The notes under the pieces were generated by a model, which had not been told where the DNA came from, searched no databases, and worked only from the letters and a program-made list of their open reading frames with translations. Position numbers and translations under genes: made by a program. From Parendozoicomonas sp. Alg238-R29 (GTDB lineage Bacteria; Pseudomonadota; Gammaproteobacteria; Pseudomonadales; Endozoicomonadaceae), in NCBI RefSeq assembly GCF_947331445.1, contig NZ_CAMZOG010000054.1:1-34150 (forward strand): a stretch of 34,150 nt of DNA, written 5' to 3'. This document shows positions 19,123-26,778 of the stretch, piece by piece (the first letter of the stretch is position 1; each line of letters starts with the position of its first letter).

Positions 19123-19168
19123 AACGCTCGAACGGCTTTACAAGGCTGTTCGGGCGTTTTTATTTTTA
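19123..19168 (+). terminator. Rho-independent terminator after acs
   Basis: The left arm AACGCTCGAACGGC (19123-19136) pairs with GGCTGTTCGGGCGTT (19144-19158), with two mismatched or wobble positions. A T-rich tract (TTTTTATTTTT) follows. It lies 16 bases past the acs stop and would end the acs transcript. Confidence 0.85.
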
Positions 19169-19809
19169 ACCTCCCAAAGATTGGCTAGTCATGTCTACAC
19201 CATCAACAAAGATCGCTGCAGAATTATTGATATAGTCATTTCGGCAACTGGCAGGAAGGTACTTTTCCGGAACCTTCAAATCAGCACTGTTATGATATCC
19301 ACAGTGCCAGAGCCGGAGTTTTTGATCGGAATGGCAAACGTCTGGGTACTGCCAGCAAAACTACAGGTAAAACCGCTGATTTTTATGAAGCCAAATACAA
19401 GGTGTTTATGGAGCTTTATGAAGACCAGCGAAAGTATAAATCTATGATGTCTGTTTAATCTATCGTTCATCATTACCAAAACAACAAATCACGCCCCTTA
19501 AGGCATACGCACTTTCCACCTCTCCAAACCATACCTCAGTTAAGTTTATTTGACCTATAACAAGGTAGCACTGAGAGCAGACAGATAGCATGTCTGGCAT
19601 AAATGTGACTATTGAACTCACATAACCTGGAAACTGATATGCCTATCTCTTCGTACTCTTTTCGACCGTACCTTTCTCAACCTGTGCCCAGCGTTTGTCA
19701 CGTTCCTGATTAGCAGGCCATTCAACACATTTCGCATAACTGCGCAGCTCACACCGTTTCACCTTTGGTCGTGCTGCGAATAAAAATTCGATTTACGAAT
19801 GGATGAAAC
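19169..19809. other. Gene-poor stretch between acs terminator and rhodanese gene
   Basis: This interval has no intact gene. It contains the FGGY kinase fossil described at 19282-19458. A short minus-strand open stretch at about 19643-19795 (reading RCELRSYAKCVEWPANQERD) has no start codon and no recognised relative. The last 100 bases presumably hold the rhodanese promoter, but I see no convincing -35/-10 pair. Confidence 0.5.
19282..19458 (+). pseudogene. FGGY-family carbohydrate (pentulose) kinase fossil with large internal deletion
   Basis: One frame reads QHCYDIHSARAGVFDRNGKR, then LGTASKTTGKTADFYEAKYK, then VFMELYEDQRKYKSMMSV and a TAA stop. The SARAGVFDxxGxxLGTAS part matches the first strand region of FGGY pentulose kinases. 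The FYEAKYKVFMELYEDQRKY part matches their extreme C-terminus. In an intact enzyme these are separated by more than 450 residues, so nearly the whole gene appears to have been deleted between them. No start codon or ribosome-binding site remains in frame, and a stop lies at 19228. The identification comes from memory of family motifs. Confidence 0.55.
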
Positions 19810-21174
19810 ATGTCTCGTTTTTTTCCCAGGATTATTCCTGCTCTTATTGTCGCCTTGAGTTTTTCTGTTCAAGCACAGCAAAGCCTATTCACTGAAACGC
19901 TCACGCCAGAGCAAGTCGCATCACATCTTGACCAGGATGGATGGACTATTGTCGACACTCGCCTTAATGATGCTTTTAACGGCTGGAAACTGGACGGCAT
20001 TGAGCGGGGAGGTCACATACCAGGCGCAACTGATTTCTCTGCCAACTGGCTTAAAGTCGATAATGACGATCTCGAAACAGAGTTGAGCCAAATTCTTGAG
20101 AACAAAGGTTTATCCATAGAGCAGCATGTTGTTTTGTACGACGCAAACGGTGACGATGCTGAACAAGTGGCTGAGTACCTGAAACAGAAAGGTTTTAAAA
20201 ACCTGTATCGATTCGACTTTAACGAATGGGCGAATGATGCTGATCGCCCTCTGGTGAAATTCACCAATTATCAGGACATTGTTCCTGCTGTAGTCGTTAA
20301 AGACGTTCTCGACGGCAAGCGCCCGGAAACTTTTGAGAATGCGGAAACCATAAAAATGGTAGAAGCCAGCTGGGGTAAAGAGAAAACCGCTTACCGTAAA
20401 GGCCATATTCCCACGGCTTTTCATGTGAATACAGACATCATTGAACCACCTTCCAACTCAAAACCTCTGATGTGGATGCTGGCCGATGATCAGGTACTCA
20501 CCAAGTTCGCCACCGACTTTGGTTTCACTAAAGACGACACCATTATTGTGAGCAGCGATGAAGGCACAGCCGCTTATCGCTTAGCCATGGTTTTAGAGTA
20601 TCTGGGAGTCAAAGACGTCCGTATTCTGAACGGTGGCACTCTGGCCTGGACAATGGCTGGATATGATTTAGAAACCCAAAGCCATAAACCAACTCCGGTA
20701 GAAAGCTTTGGCGCTGCTACACCAAGCCGCCCCGAAGTCTTCACCACAATGGAGTATGTACAAAACAACATCAACCAAAATGACGACTTTGTGCTGGTAG
20801 ATAATCGCACGATGGATGAACATCTGGGCAAAACCTCTGGTTACACCTACCACGACAAAAAAGGTCGTATTCCAGGTTCTGTATTTGGTTATGCGGGCAC
20901 TAGTGATTCCTACGGTATGGAGTATTTTCGAAATCCCGATAAAACCATGCGTAACCCAGACGAATTCCTGTCCTTATGGCAGCAACAGGGTATTGATACC
21001 AGTAAACATCTGGCTTTTATGTGCGGAAGCGGTTGGCGAGCAGCAGAAATCTACTACTATGCAAATGTTGCGGGTCTTAACAACATCAGCGTATTCAGTG
21101 ATGGTTGGATAGGTTGGAGTAACGCAGGTCTGCCATCGGAATCTGGCCCTGTAAACTCACACTTTGTTCAGTAG
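19810..21174 (+). CDS. Exported triple-rhodanese-domain sulfurtransferase-like protein
   Basis: The 454-residue protein has a signal peptide (1-22, ending VQA) and three consecutive rhodanese-fold domains at about 25-150, 165-300 and 315-450. Only the third has the active-site loop with cysteine (CGSGWR, Cys405). The corresponding loops in the first (YDANGDD, near 110) and second (SSDEGTA, near 248) lack cysteine, so those domains are probably structural or binding modules. It likely acts on a sulfane-sulfur donor in the periplasm, such as thiosulfate, but the substrate is unknown. A small membrane protein follows within five bases and is likely cotranscribed. Confidence 0.88.
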   Translation: MSRFFPRIIPALIVALSFSVQAQQSLFTETLTPEQVASHLDQDGWTIVDTRLNDAFNGWKLDGIERGGHIPGATDFSANWLKVDNDDLETELSQILENKGLSIEQHVVLYDANGDDAEQVAEYLKQKGFKNLYRFDFNEWANDADRPLVKFTNYQDIVPAVVVKDVLDGKRPETFENAETIKMVEASWGKEKTAYRKGHIPTAFHVNTDIIEPPSNSKPLMWMLADDQVLTKFATDFGFTKDDTIIVSSDEGTAAYRLAMVLEYLGVKDVRILNGGTLAWTMAGYDLETQSHKPTPVESFGAATPSRPEVFTTMEYVQNNINQNDDFVLVDNRTMDEHLGKTSGYTYHDKKGRIPGSVFGYAGTSDSYGMEYFRNPDKTMRNPDEFLSLWQQQGIDTSKHLAFMCGSGWRAAEIYYYANVAGLNNISVFSDGWIGWSNAGLPSESGPVNSHFVQ

Positions 21175-21178
21175 TAGA

Positions 21179-21601
21179 ATGGTCAAACTCTTCAACCATA
21201 AGTGCCTTAATCGTATGATTTGGACACTGGCAGGTTTAGCACTGATAGCCTGTGGAATACTAGAATACCAAGCCCAATATCGGGCTGGTGTGATGCGCCA
21301 TCTTTATTACCGGAAGATGGAACACCTTGTGGGAACATACTCGCCAGAGCTTCTTCCCGTTCATTCGGCTTTTGCCATTATGGTTTTTGCTTACACACTT
21401 TATCTTTGGAGAGCCGGGCAAACGGGCCGATCATGCTCACTGATGGTAGCAGCCGGTTTTCTTTTGCTTGCACTGCATACACCGCTCTTGCAAGAGCTCT
21501 ACACCTATACCTATGTTCTATACAGCTTAGAGATTGCTCTTGCAGTGTTGTGCATCTCGTCTATTGCCAGTGATTGTGTGAAATACGTCCGTAAACAGTA
21601 A
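21179..21601 (+). CDS. Small four-helix membrane protein of unknown function
   Basis: Starting at the ATG at 21179 the protein is 140 residues with about four hydrophobic helices (near 12-32, 60-78, 87-105 and 112-132). A TTG start at 21164 would overlap the rhodanese gene. It lies immediately after the rhodanese stop and shares its terminator, so an operon is likely. The short loops contain RAGVMRHLYYRKMEHL, and there is no cysteine pair or metal motif pointing to a reaction. I do not recognise the family. It could be a partner or membrane anchor for the periplasmic rhodanese. Confidence 0.6.
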   Translation: MVKLFNHKCLNRMIWTLAGLALIACGILEYQAQYRAGVMRHLYYRKMEHLVGTYSPELLPVHSAFAIMVFAYTLYLWRAGQTGRSCSLMVAAGFLLLALHTPLLQELYTYTYVLYSLEIALAVLCISSIASDCVKYVRKQ

Positions 21602-21635
21602 GAGTTTGTGCAACAGGTAGAGTAAATATCCCCTA

Positions 21636-21665
21636 CCCCGTAAAGATGTATTACGGGGAATTTTT
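21636..21665 (+). terminator. Rho-independent terminator of the rhodanese operon
   Basis: An eight-base perfect stem CCCCGTAA (21636-21643) / TTACGGGG (21651-21658) has a seven-base loop and is followed by AATTTTTC. It is located 35 bases after the small membrane protein gene. It could also act weakly on the opposite strand, where the pseudogene at 21674 ends. Confidence 0.8.
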
Positions 21666-21673
21666 CAAATTAC

Positions 21674-22150
21674 TTAAGATTTTGCTCTCTCTGAGCTCTG
21701 ATCAGAAGAGCCTTCGTTTTTATCTGGAACTGGTTTTGATATTCGACCAGAGTCAAGTGCATCTGCAATCGTGGACTGATGCGCCTGATCCATCCCGGAA
21801 AAATAATAGGCACCCCATTAGCTAATGAGGTTAAGCAACCACCAGAGCCGCTCCCATAAGCTACTGAGAACAATTGCTTCCAAACCGCGCAGCGGGAGCA
21901 TCTGGATAATTCCTTTTCCAGCTTCAGATTGTTCCCTGTCTTTCACATGAGTTTCCCCAAGCAAGACCACTATTCTTTATTGCCCTGAAATCCTCCCGGA
22001 GAGCAGGCGTACGAAATATCCCTGTGCCTGGCCTTTTAGCAATGTTTCTCTCTGCTCGTCTGAAAGGGATGCCTCTTCATTCCCTGAGGCGGAAAATGAA
22101 AACGCCAAAGCTAACCAGAGAATTCCTGCCGGGAGCTTTTTTAGCTGCAT
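21674..22150 (-). pseudogene. Frameshifted exported-protein gene remnant
   Basis: The frame starts at 22150 with a clear signal peptide (MQLKKLPAGILWLALAFSFS, then ASG) and stops at 21977 after 57 residues. Shifting frame there continues as RIVVLLGETHVKDREQSEAG and KGIIQMLPLRGLEAI. After a further stop and shift it runs as AYYFSGMDQAHQSTIADALD to a final stop at 21674. Three good-looking pieces in successive frames indicate a decayed gene of roughly 155 residues. The LLGETHVK stretch recalls the ETH motif of TraB/GumN or ChaN-like proteins, but I hold that only as a hint. The first 57 codons might still be made. Confidence 0.5.
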
Positions 22151-22157
22151 AGGGACA

Positions 22158-22223
22158 ATGCCGTAGCTCTGTAAAATGCCGTAGCTCTGTAAAATGCCGT
22201 AGCTCTGTAAAATGTCGGTAGCT
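22158..22223. repeat. 18-bp tandem repeat, three copies plus a degenerate fourth
   Basis: The unit ATGCCGTAGCTCTGTAAA occurs at 22158-22175, 22176-22193 and 22194-22211 without change. ATGTCGGTAGCT follows as a diverged start of a fourth copy. The array sits eight bases upstream of the decayed gene starting at 22150, in its leader or promoter region. Identical copies suggest recent slippage expansion. Confidence 0.9.
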
Positions 22224-22295
22224 AAAACTAGTCGACTCTCAAGACGTTCCCCGTAAGGCTCTGTCCTGTTTCGTTATCTCTTGTGTGCGAGATAC

Positions 22296-22322
22296 AAAAA
22301 AACCGGGCTACGCCCGGTTTTT
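22296..22322 (-). terminator. Rho-independent terminator of argG
   Basis: An AACCGGGC / GCCCGGTT eight-base stem with a TAC loop is flanked by A-runs on the left and T-runs on the right. On the minus strand, the argG transcript therefore ends in GC-rich hairpin plus U-run, 18 bases beyond the argG stop. Confidence 0.88.
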
Positions 22323-22340
22323 ATCAAGCACAATATTCTC

Positions 22341-23555
22341 TTATAAAAGCTTGCGGCCTTTCTGGGCCGCCAGCCGCAAACGCAAGGCATTCAACTTGAT
22401 AAAGCCTGCAGCATCGGCCTGATTATAAGCACCAGCATCATCTTCAAATGTGGCGATACTCTCATCAAACAGAGTCTGGTCAGATTCCCGGCCAACAACA
22501 GTCACATTCCCTTTATACAGCTTGAGGCGTACCCGACCGTTCACGTAAATCTGAGACTGATCAATCATGGTCTGCAGCATTTCACGCTCTGGAGACCACC
22601 AGTAACCGTTATAAATCAGTTTAGCGTAACGAGGCATCAACTCATCTTTCAGGTGTGCAGCTTCCCGATCCAGAGTGATGGATTCAATAGCACGGTGCCC
22701 TTTCAGCATTATCGTGCCTCCAGGAGTTTCGTAACAACCCCGAGCCTTCATACCGACATAACGATTCTCAACGATATCTACCCGACCAATACCATTCGCT
22801 CCGCCGATCTTGTTCAAATGGGCAAGAACTGTCGCCGGAGTCATTTCCACTCCATCAATAGCGGTAATATCGCCACTTTTATATGTCAGCTCTATATAAG
22901 TAGGTTCGTCAGGAGCGTTCTCTGGAGACACACTCCACAGCCACATATCTTCTTCCGGCTCATTCCATGGGTCTTCAAGCAAATCACCTTCATAAGAGAT
23001 ATGCAGCAGGTTGGCATCCATAGAGTAAGGAGACTTACCTTTCTTCTTCTGAATCTCAATGCCGTGCTTGTCACAGTAAGCCAGCAATTTTGCCCGGGAA
23101 TTCAGATCCCACTCACGCCAGGGAGCAATCACTTGAATACCGGGCTTCAGTGCATAAGCGCCCAGCTCAAAGCGAACCTGATCATTACCTTTACCAGTTG
23201 CCCCGTGAGAAATAGCATCGGCACCGGTTTCGTTGGCGATTTCAACCAAACGCTTGGCAATCAGTGGGCGAGCAATAGATGTTCCCAGCAGATACTCACC
23301 TTCATAGATGGTATTGGCCCGAAACATAGGGAATACAAAGTCTCGAACGAACTCTTCTCGCAAATCTTCAATGTAGATTTCTTTAATGCCCAATGCCTGA
23401 GCTTTCGCGCGGGCAGGTTCTACCTCTTCTCCCTGACCAAGGTCAGCAGTAAAGGTCACCACCTCACACAGGTACGTATCCTCAAGCCATTTGGCGATCA
23501 CAGAGGTATCCAGTCCACCAGAGTAGGCAAGGACAACCTTGTTGATTTCTTTCAT
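22341..23555 (-). CDS. argG: Argininosuccinate synthase
   Basis: The 404-residue enzyme joins citrulline and aspartate with ATP in arginine synthesis. The ATP-binding PP-loop ([18 protein letters not shown]) is at residues 7-24, and the conserved [13 protein letters not shown] and [20 protein letters not shown] segments follow. I start it at the ATG with first base 23555, giving [14 protein letters not shown] and the usual family length. A longer open frame reaches 23618 but lacks support. GGAG lies 11 bases upstream. It appears monocistronic with its own terminator. Confidence 0.97.
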   Translation of the reverse strand: MKEINKVVLAYSGGLDTSVIAKWLEDTYLCEVVTFTADLGQGEEVEPARAKAQALGIKEIYIEDLREEFVRDFVFPMFRANTIYEGEYLLGTSIARPLIAKRLVEIANETGADAISHGATGKGNDQVRFELGAYALKPGIQVIAPWREWDLNSRAKLLAYCDKHGIEIQKKKGKSPYSMDANLLHISYEGDLLEDPWNEPEEDMWLWSVSPENAPDEPTYIELTYKSGDITAIDGVEMTPATVLAHLNKIGGANGIGRVDIVENRYVGMKARGCYETPGGTIMLKGHRAIESITLDREAAHLKDELMPRYAKLIYNGYWWSPEREMLQTMIDQSQIYVNGRVRLKLYKGNVTVVGRESDQTLFDESIATFEDDAGAYNQADAAGFIKLNALRLRLAAQKGRKLL

Positions 23556-23900
23556 GAAAAGAGCGACTCCGTTGTTATTGACCAGCTCTTGTTTTTCGAA
23601 TTTTTTATCCCTGCACATCTTTTAGCAGGGTAAAAGCCGGGAAAATGTTGAATTATTAGGCATTGTAACTGCAACTCAAATTAGAGCCATTTAATAATTT
23701 TAACCATTCATAAGTAAAACTACTTTAGAAACAGTGCTTACCACATACATCTAAGCCCTATCAGTTTTCAGCGCATGTTCACTTTCAGAGCACTCACTCT
23801 CTATCTTTCCCCCAAGAGTTCTCGAAAAGGTGCAAAAACTCATTTTTTCACCACTCCTCACTCCAAGCAAAACTCACTGCTTTTTCAGGGTCGATGGAGT

Positions 23901-23941
23901 TGCACCAAAATAACCCCCCACCGATGCACGCTTTTCGAGCA
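23901..23941 (+). promoter_or_regulatory. Candidate NtrC enhancer sites
   Basis: TGCACCAAAAT (23901-23911) is identical to the left 11 bases of the NtrC consensus TGCACYAAAATGGTGCA, but its right half is degraded. A second 17-base element, TGCACGCTTTTCGAGCA (23925-23941), has good outer halves. The pair is 24 bases apart, close to two helical turns, and lies about 110-135 bases upstream of the sigma-54 promoter. That is a typical enhancer distance. Neither site is a full match. Confidence 0.45.
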
Positions 23942-24034
23942 ATAGGCATTTTCCTCCCTTATCAGGAGCTCCACAATAGTTCACCACTGCAAAATATAAG
24001 TCATTTCCTTTGAATTTCCCCACCCACACATTTC

Positions 24035-24051
24035 TTGGCACAGGCGTTGCA
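24035..24051 (+). promoter_or_regulatory. Sigma-54 (RpoN) promoter of the nitrate transporter operon
   Basis: TTGGCACAGGCGTTGCA contains the -24 element TTGGCAC and the -12 element TTGCA with the required spacing (TGGCAC, five bases, TTGCA). It deviates from the usual TGGCACG-N4-TTGCW consensus only at the G. It is 55 bases upstream of the GTG start of nrtA, so transcription would begin near 24062. Sigma-54 dependence is the norm for nitrogen-scavenging transporters. Confidence 0.82.
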
Positions 24052-24105
24052 AAAACACATTCATCAATAAGAACCATAAAGATTGCTAAAAGAGGGAGTG
24101 GAACC

Positions 24106-25512
24106 GTGAGCAGAAGCACAAGACGTTCGTTTCTAAAATCATCTGTTTTAGCCTGCACGCTGGCAGCGTCATTTACTCTTCCAAACTTTACTTTTGCGAG
24201 CACGGCAACCGCAGAAGAAAAGTTAGGTTGGCCAGAAAAAGAAGAACTGAAATTCGGCTTTATCAAACTTACCGATATGGCACCAATCGCCATCGCTTAC
24301 GAGAAGGGCTTCTTTGAAGATGAAGGTCTGTACGTAACCATCGAAGCTCAAGCCAACTGGAAGGTTCTTTTGGATGGCGTTATTGATGGTCGATTGGATG
24401 GTGCCCATATGCTCGCCGGGCAGCCAATTGCTGCCACCATGGGTTATGGCACCAAAGCCGAGATCATTACACCCTTTTCAATGGATCTTAACGGCAACGG
24501 CATTACTGTTTCCAACAAGATCTGGGAACAAATGAAGGTCAACATTCCCAAGCAGGCTGATGGCAAGCCAGTTCACCCAATCAAGGCCGACTCTCTGAAG
24601 CCAGTTGTTGAGAAATACAATGCTGAAGGTAAGCCTTTCAATATGGGTATGGTATTCCCGGTTTCCACCCACAACTACGAACTGCGTTATTGGCTGGCAG
24701 CTGGTGGTATTCACCCAGGTTTCTACGCTCCTCATAAAGGTGATACCTCTGGTCAGATAGACGCCGAAGCTTTTCTATCTGTAACACCGCCACCTCAGAT
24801 GCCTGCCACTCTGGAAGCCGGCACAATCTATGGCTACTGCGTGGGTGAACCCTGGAACCAGCAGGCCGTATTTAAAGATATTGGTGTTCCTGTGGTCACC
24901 GACTATGAAATCTGGAAAAACAACCCAGAGAAAGTGTTTGGTATTACCAAAGAGTTTGCTGAGAAGTATCCCAACACTACTGTTCGCCTGACCCGTGCCA
25001 TGATTCGCGCCGCCAAGTGGCTGGATGAGAACAACAACGCCAATCGCCCGGAAGCTGTGAAGATTCTGTCCCAGTCCAACTATGTGGGTGCGGACTATGA
25101 CGTGATCGCCAACAGTATGACCGGCACCTTCGAATACGAAAAAGGCGACAAGCGTGAGGTTCCGGACTTCAACGTATTCTTTCGCTATAACGCCACCTAT
25201 CCCTACTACTCCGATGCTATCTGGTACATGACCCAAATGCGTCGCTGGGGCCAGATTTCCGAAGACAAGTCAGACACCTGGTACTTCAATATGGCAAAGA
25301 AGGTTTATCGTCCGGACATTTATACCAAAGCGGCTCAATCTCTGATTTCAGAAGGCCTGGCGAAAGCGGAGGAATTCCCGAACTTCACAACTGAAGATGG
25401 TTTCCGCTCTCCGCAGAAGCACTTTATCGACAACATCGTATACAACGGCAAAACGCCAAACGCTTACATCGATAGCTTCTCCATTGGTTTAAAGAAAGGA
25501 GATGTGCTGTAA
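24106..25512 (+). CDS. nrtA: Nitrate-type ABC transporter substrate-binding protein (NrtA/CmpA family)
   Basis: From the GTG at 24106 the protein is 468 residues. It starts with a twin-arginine signal ([20 protein letters not shown], then FTLPNFTFA), so it is probably exported folded. The mature part has the CmpA/NrtA features [52 protein letters not shown] and [14 protein letters not shown]. The open frame can be extended to a TTG at 24010, but that would span the sigma-54 promoter. AGGGAGTGGAACC is a good ribosome-binding site for the GTG. It is the first gene of nrtA-nrtB-nrtD. Nitrate is the likely ligand; bicarbonate, cyanate or nitrite cannot be excluded from sequence. Confidence 0.9.
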   Translation: MSRSTRRSFLKSSVLACTLAASFTLPNFTFASTATAEEKLGWPEKEELKFGFIKLTDMAPIAIAYEKGFFEDEGLYVTIEAQANWKVLLDGVIDGRLDGAHMLAGQPIAATMGYGTKAEIITPFSMDLNGNGITVSNKIWEQMKVNIPKQADGKPVHPIKADSLKPVVEKYNAEGKPFNMGMVFPVSTHNYELRYWLAAGGIHPGFYAPHKGDTSGQIDAEAFLSVTPPPQMPATLEAGTIYGYCVGEPWNQQAVFKDIGVPVVTDYEIWKNNPEKVFGITKEFAEKYPNTTVRLTRAMIRAAKWLDENNNANRPEAVKILSQSNYVGADYDVIANSMTGTFEYEKGDKREVPDFNVFFRYNATYPYYSDAIWYMTQMRRWGQISEDKSDTWYFNMAKKVYRPDIYTKAAQSLISEGLAKAEEFPNFTTEDGFRSPQKHFIDNIVYNGKTPNAYIDSFSIGLKKGDVL

Positions 25513-25524
25513 CCGGCTCTTCCT

Positions 25525-25596
25525 GTTGGGTTACGACGCCAAGCGTCTAACCCAATCTACAACGATTGCTTTGCGTAGGTTGGGTTAGCACCCAAC
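25525..25596. repeat. REP-like palindromic element between nrtA and nrtB
   Basis: GTTGGGTTA (25525-25533) pairs with TAACCCAAT (25548-25556) around an inner GACGC-CAA-GCGTC stem, giving one strong hairpin. A second perfect hairpin, GTTGGGT-TAGC-ACCCAAC, occupies 25579-25596. The TAACCCAATCTAC and GTAGGTTGGGTTA segments are also mutually complementary. Paired palindromes with a GTTGGGTTA core are a common dispersed repeat type in gammaproteobacteria. In this position the element could protect the upstream nrtA mRNA from decay. Confidence 0.75.
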
Positions 25597-25615
25597 AAAG
25601 AGAGAGAACATTCTC

Positions 25616-26617
25616 ATGAGTACCATAACAACACCATCAGAAACACCTCACAGCCAGTTTTCAGAGAAATTGAAAAACTTGTTTGAAGGATCTGGAGAGT
25701 GGTTAAAAACCGGCATTATATCTCTGACCGGCATTCTGGTTTTTCTGCTGATCTGGTCTGTAGCAGCCAATAACATTAATACATCACTGGGAGCCTTCCC
25801 CGGCCCTCAGTCTGTGGCAGGGCAGTTTCAGTCTCTCTATAACGAACACACTGCGGAGCGGGTAAAAGAAATCGCATTCTATGAACGGCAGGACGTACGT
25901 AATGCCAAACGTATGGCTGCTGACCCGACATATCAACCCAAAGTTCGTAAGTACACCGGCAAAGAAACCTTCATTGATCAGATTGGCACCAGCCTGATTA
26001 CCGTTGCCAGTGGTTTTATTCTTGCTGCACTGATCGCTATTCCTCTGGGCATTGCCGTTGGTTTGAACAAAACGCTTAATACTGCCATTAACCCGATTAT
26101 CCAAACTTTTAAGCCGGTTTCTCCACTGGCCTGGCTCCCCTTGGTAACGATGGTCGTGAGTGCACTCTATACGACAGATGACCCAATGTTCGCCAAGTCA
26201 TTTGTCAACTCATTGATCACCGTAACACTTTGTTGCCTGTGGCCCATGTTGATCAACACCTCTGTTGGCGTAGCTTCTATCGAAAAAGACCTGGTGAACG
26301 TGAGCAAAGTACTTCGACTCTCTGCCCTGACCCATGTACGCAAGATTGTACTGCCAGCCTCTGTTCCCATGATCTTCACAGGTATGCGACTGTCGCTGAG
26401 CATTGCCTGGATGGTACTGATTGCCGCCGAGATGTTGGCGCAAAACCCGGGTCTTGGAAAGTTCGTTTGGGATGAATTCCAGAACGGTAGCTCAGAGTCT
26501 TTAAGCCGGATTATGGCCGCAGTCTTAGTCATTGGCTTTATCGGTTTCCTGCTGGACCGGGGCATGCTGCAGCTGCAGAGGTTTGTGTCCTGGGATAAAT
26601 CCAGCGAAGTACGTTAA
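25616..26617 (+). CDS. nrtB: Nitrate-type ABC transporter permease (NrtB family)
   Basis: The 333-residue inner-membrane protein has an N-terminal helix (about 34-54) and a 60-residue hydrophilic segment. The MetI-like permease core follows with about five helices, including LITVASGFILAALIAIPLG and the EAA-type loop (KVLRLSALTHVRKIVLPASVPMIFTGMRLSLSIAW). It follows nrtA by 103 bases containing the REP-like hairpins. Length and loop sequence fit NrtB/CmpB permeases. It would form the translocation channel as a homodimer. Confidence 0.9.
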   Translation: MSTITTPSETPHSQFSEKLKNLFEGSGEWLKTGIISLTGILVFLLIWSVAANNINTSLGAFPGPQSVAGQFQSLYNEHTAERVKEIAFYERQDVRNAKRMAADPTYQPKVRKYTGKETFIDQIGTSLITVASGFILAALIAIPLGIAVGLNKTLNTAINPIIQTFKPVSPLAWLPLVTMVVSALYTTDDPMFAKSFVNSLITVTLCCLWPMLINTSVGVASIEKDLVNVSKVLRLSALTHVRKIVLPASVPMIFTGMRLSLSIAWMVLIAAEMLAQNPGLGKFVWDEFQNGSSESLSRIMAAVLVIGFIGFLLDRGMLQLQRFVSWDKSSEVR

Positions 26618-26666
26618 TCACAAGAAATTCACAAATATTGAAGGAAATGACAAGGGTGTGTTTCAA

Positions 26667-26711
26667 AGGCCATGAATGGCCTGATAGCGGCTCAGGGCAG
26701 AGACTGCCCTG
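26667..26711 (+). repeat. Tandem hairpins in the nrtB-nrtD gap
   Basis: Two perfect hairpins occur in the 161-base gap: AGGCCA-TGAA-TGGCCT (26667-26682) and CAGGGCAG-AGA-CTGCCCTG (26693-26711). Neither is followed by a T-run, so they are more likely mRNA processing or stability elements than terminators. An open extension of nrtD crosses them, but the real start lies downstream. Confidence 0.7.
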
Positions 26712-26778
26712 CTGGAGCAGAAACATACTCCTTGTCCAGAACATAACCAATTTCACACTTACTGAAAGGTCTCAAACC

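Larger units (their letters stand above)
23556..24105. other. Divergent argG / nrtA regulatory region
   Basis: This 550-base AT-rich interval separates the argG and nrtA starts. It holds the argG promoter, NtrC-like half-sites and a sigma-54 promoter for the nitrate transporter. A minus-strand open frame (23874-24293) crossing the sigma-54 promoter and the nrtA start is a shadow. I see no separate gene here. Confidence 0.7.

Noticed and set aside
19643-19795. Minus-strand open stretch reading RCELRSYAKCVEWPANQERD
   Set aside because: It looks protein-like but has no start codon, an upstream in-frame stop and no family I recognise. It is too weak to call as a gene or fossil.
23556-23618. Longer argG start
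   Set aside because: The added residues are not typical of Arg[15 protein letters not shown] at 23555 matches the family start and length.
22653-23633. 326-residue plus-strand open frame opposite argG
   Set aside because: It is a long antisense shadow of argG with no recognisable motifs.
24010-24105. Longer nrtA start at a TTG
   Set aside because: It would place the sigma-54 promoter inside the coding region and push the twin-arginine signal 32 residues inward. The GTG at 24106 has a good ribosome-binding site.
26638-26778. Longer nrtD start
   Set aside because: The extension runs across two hairpins and encodes no conserved ATPase sequence. The ATG at 26779 gives the usual family N-terminus.
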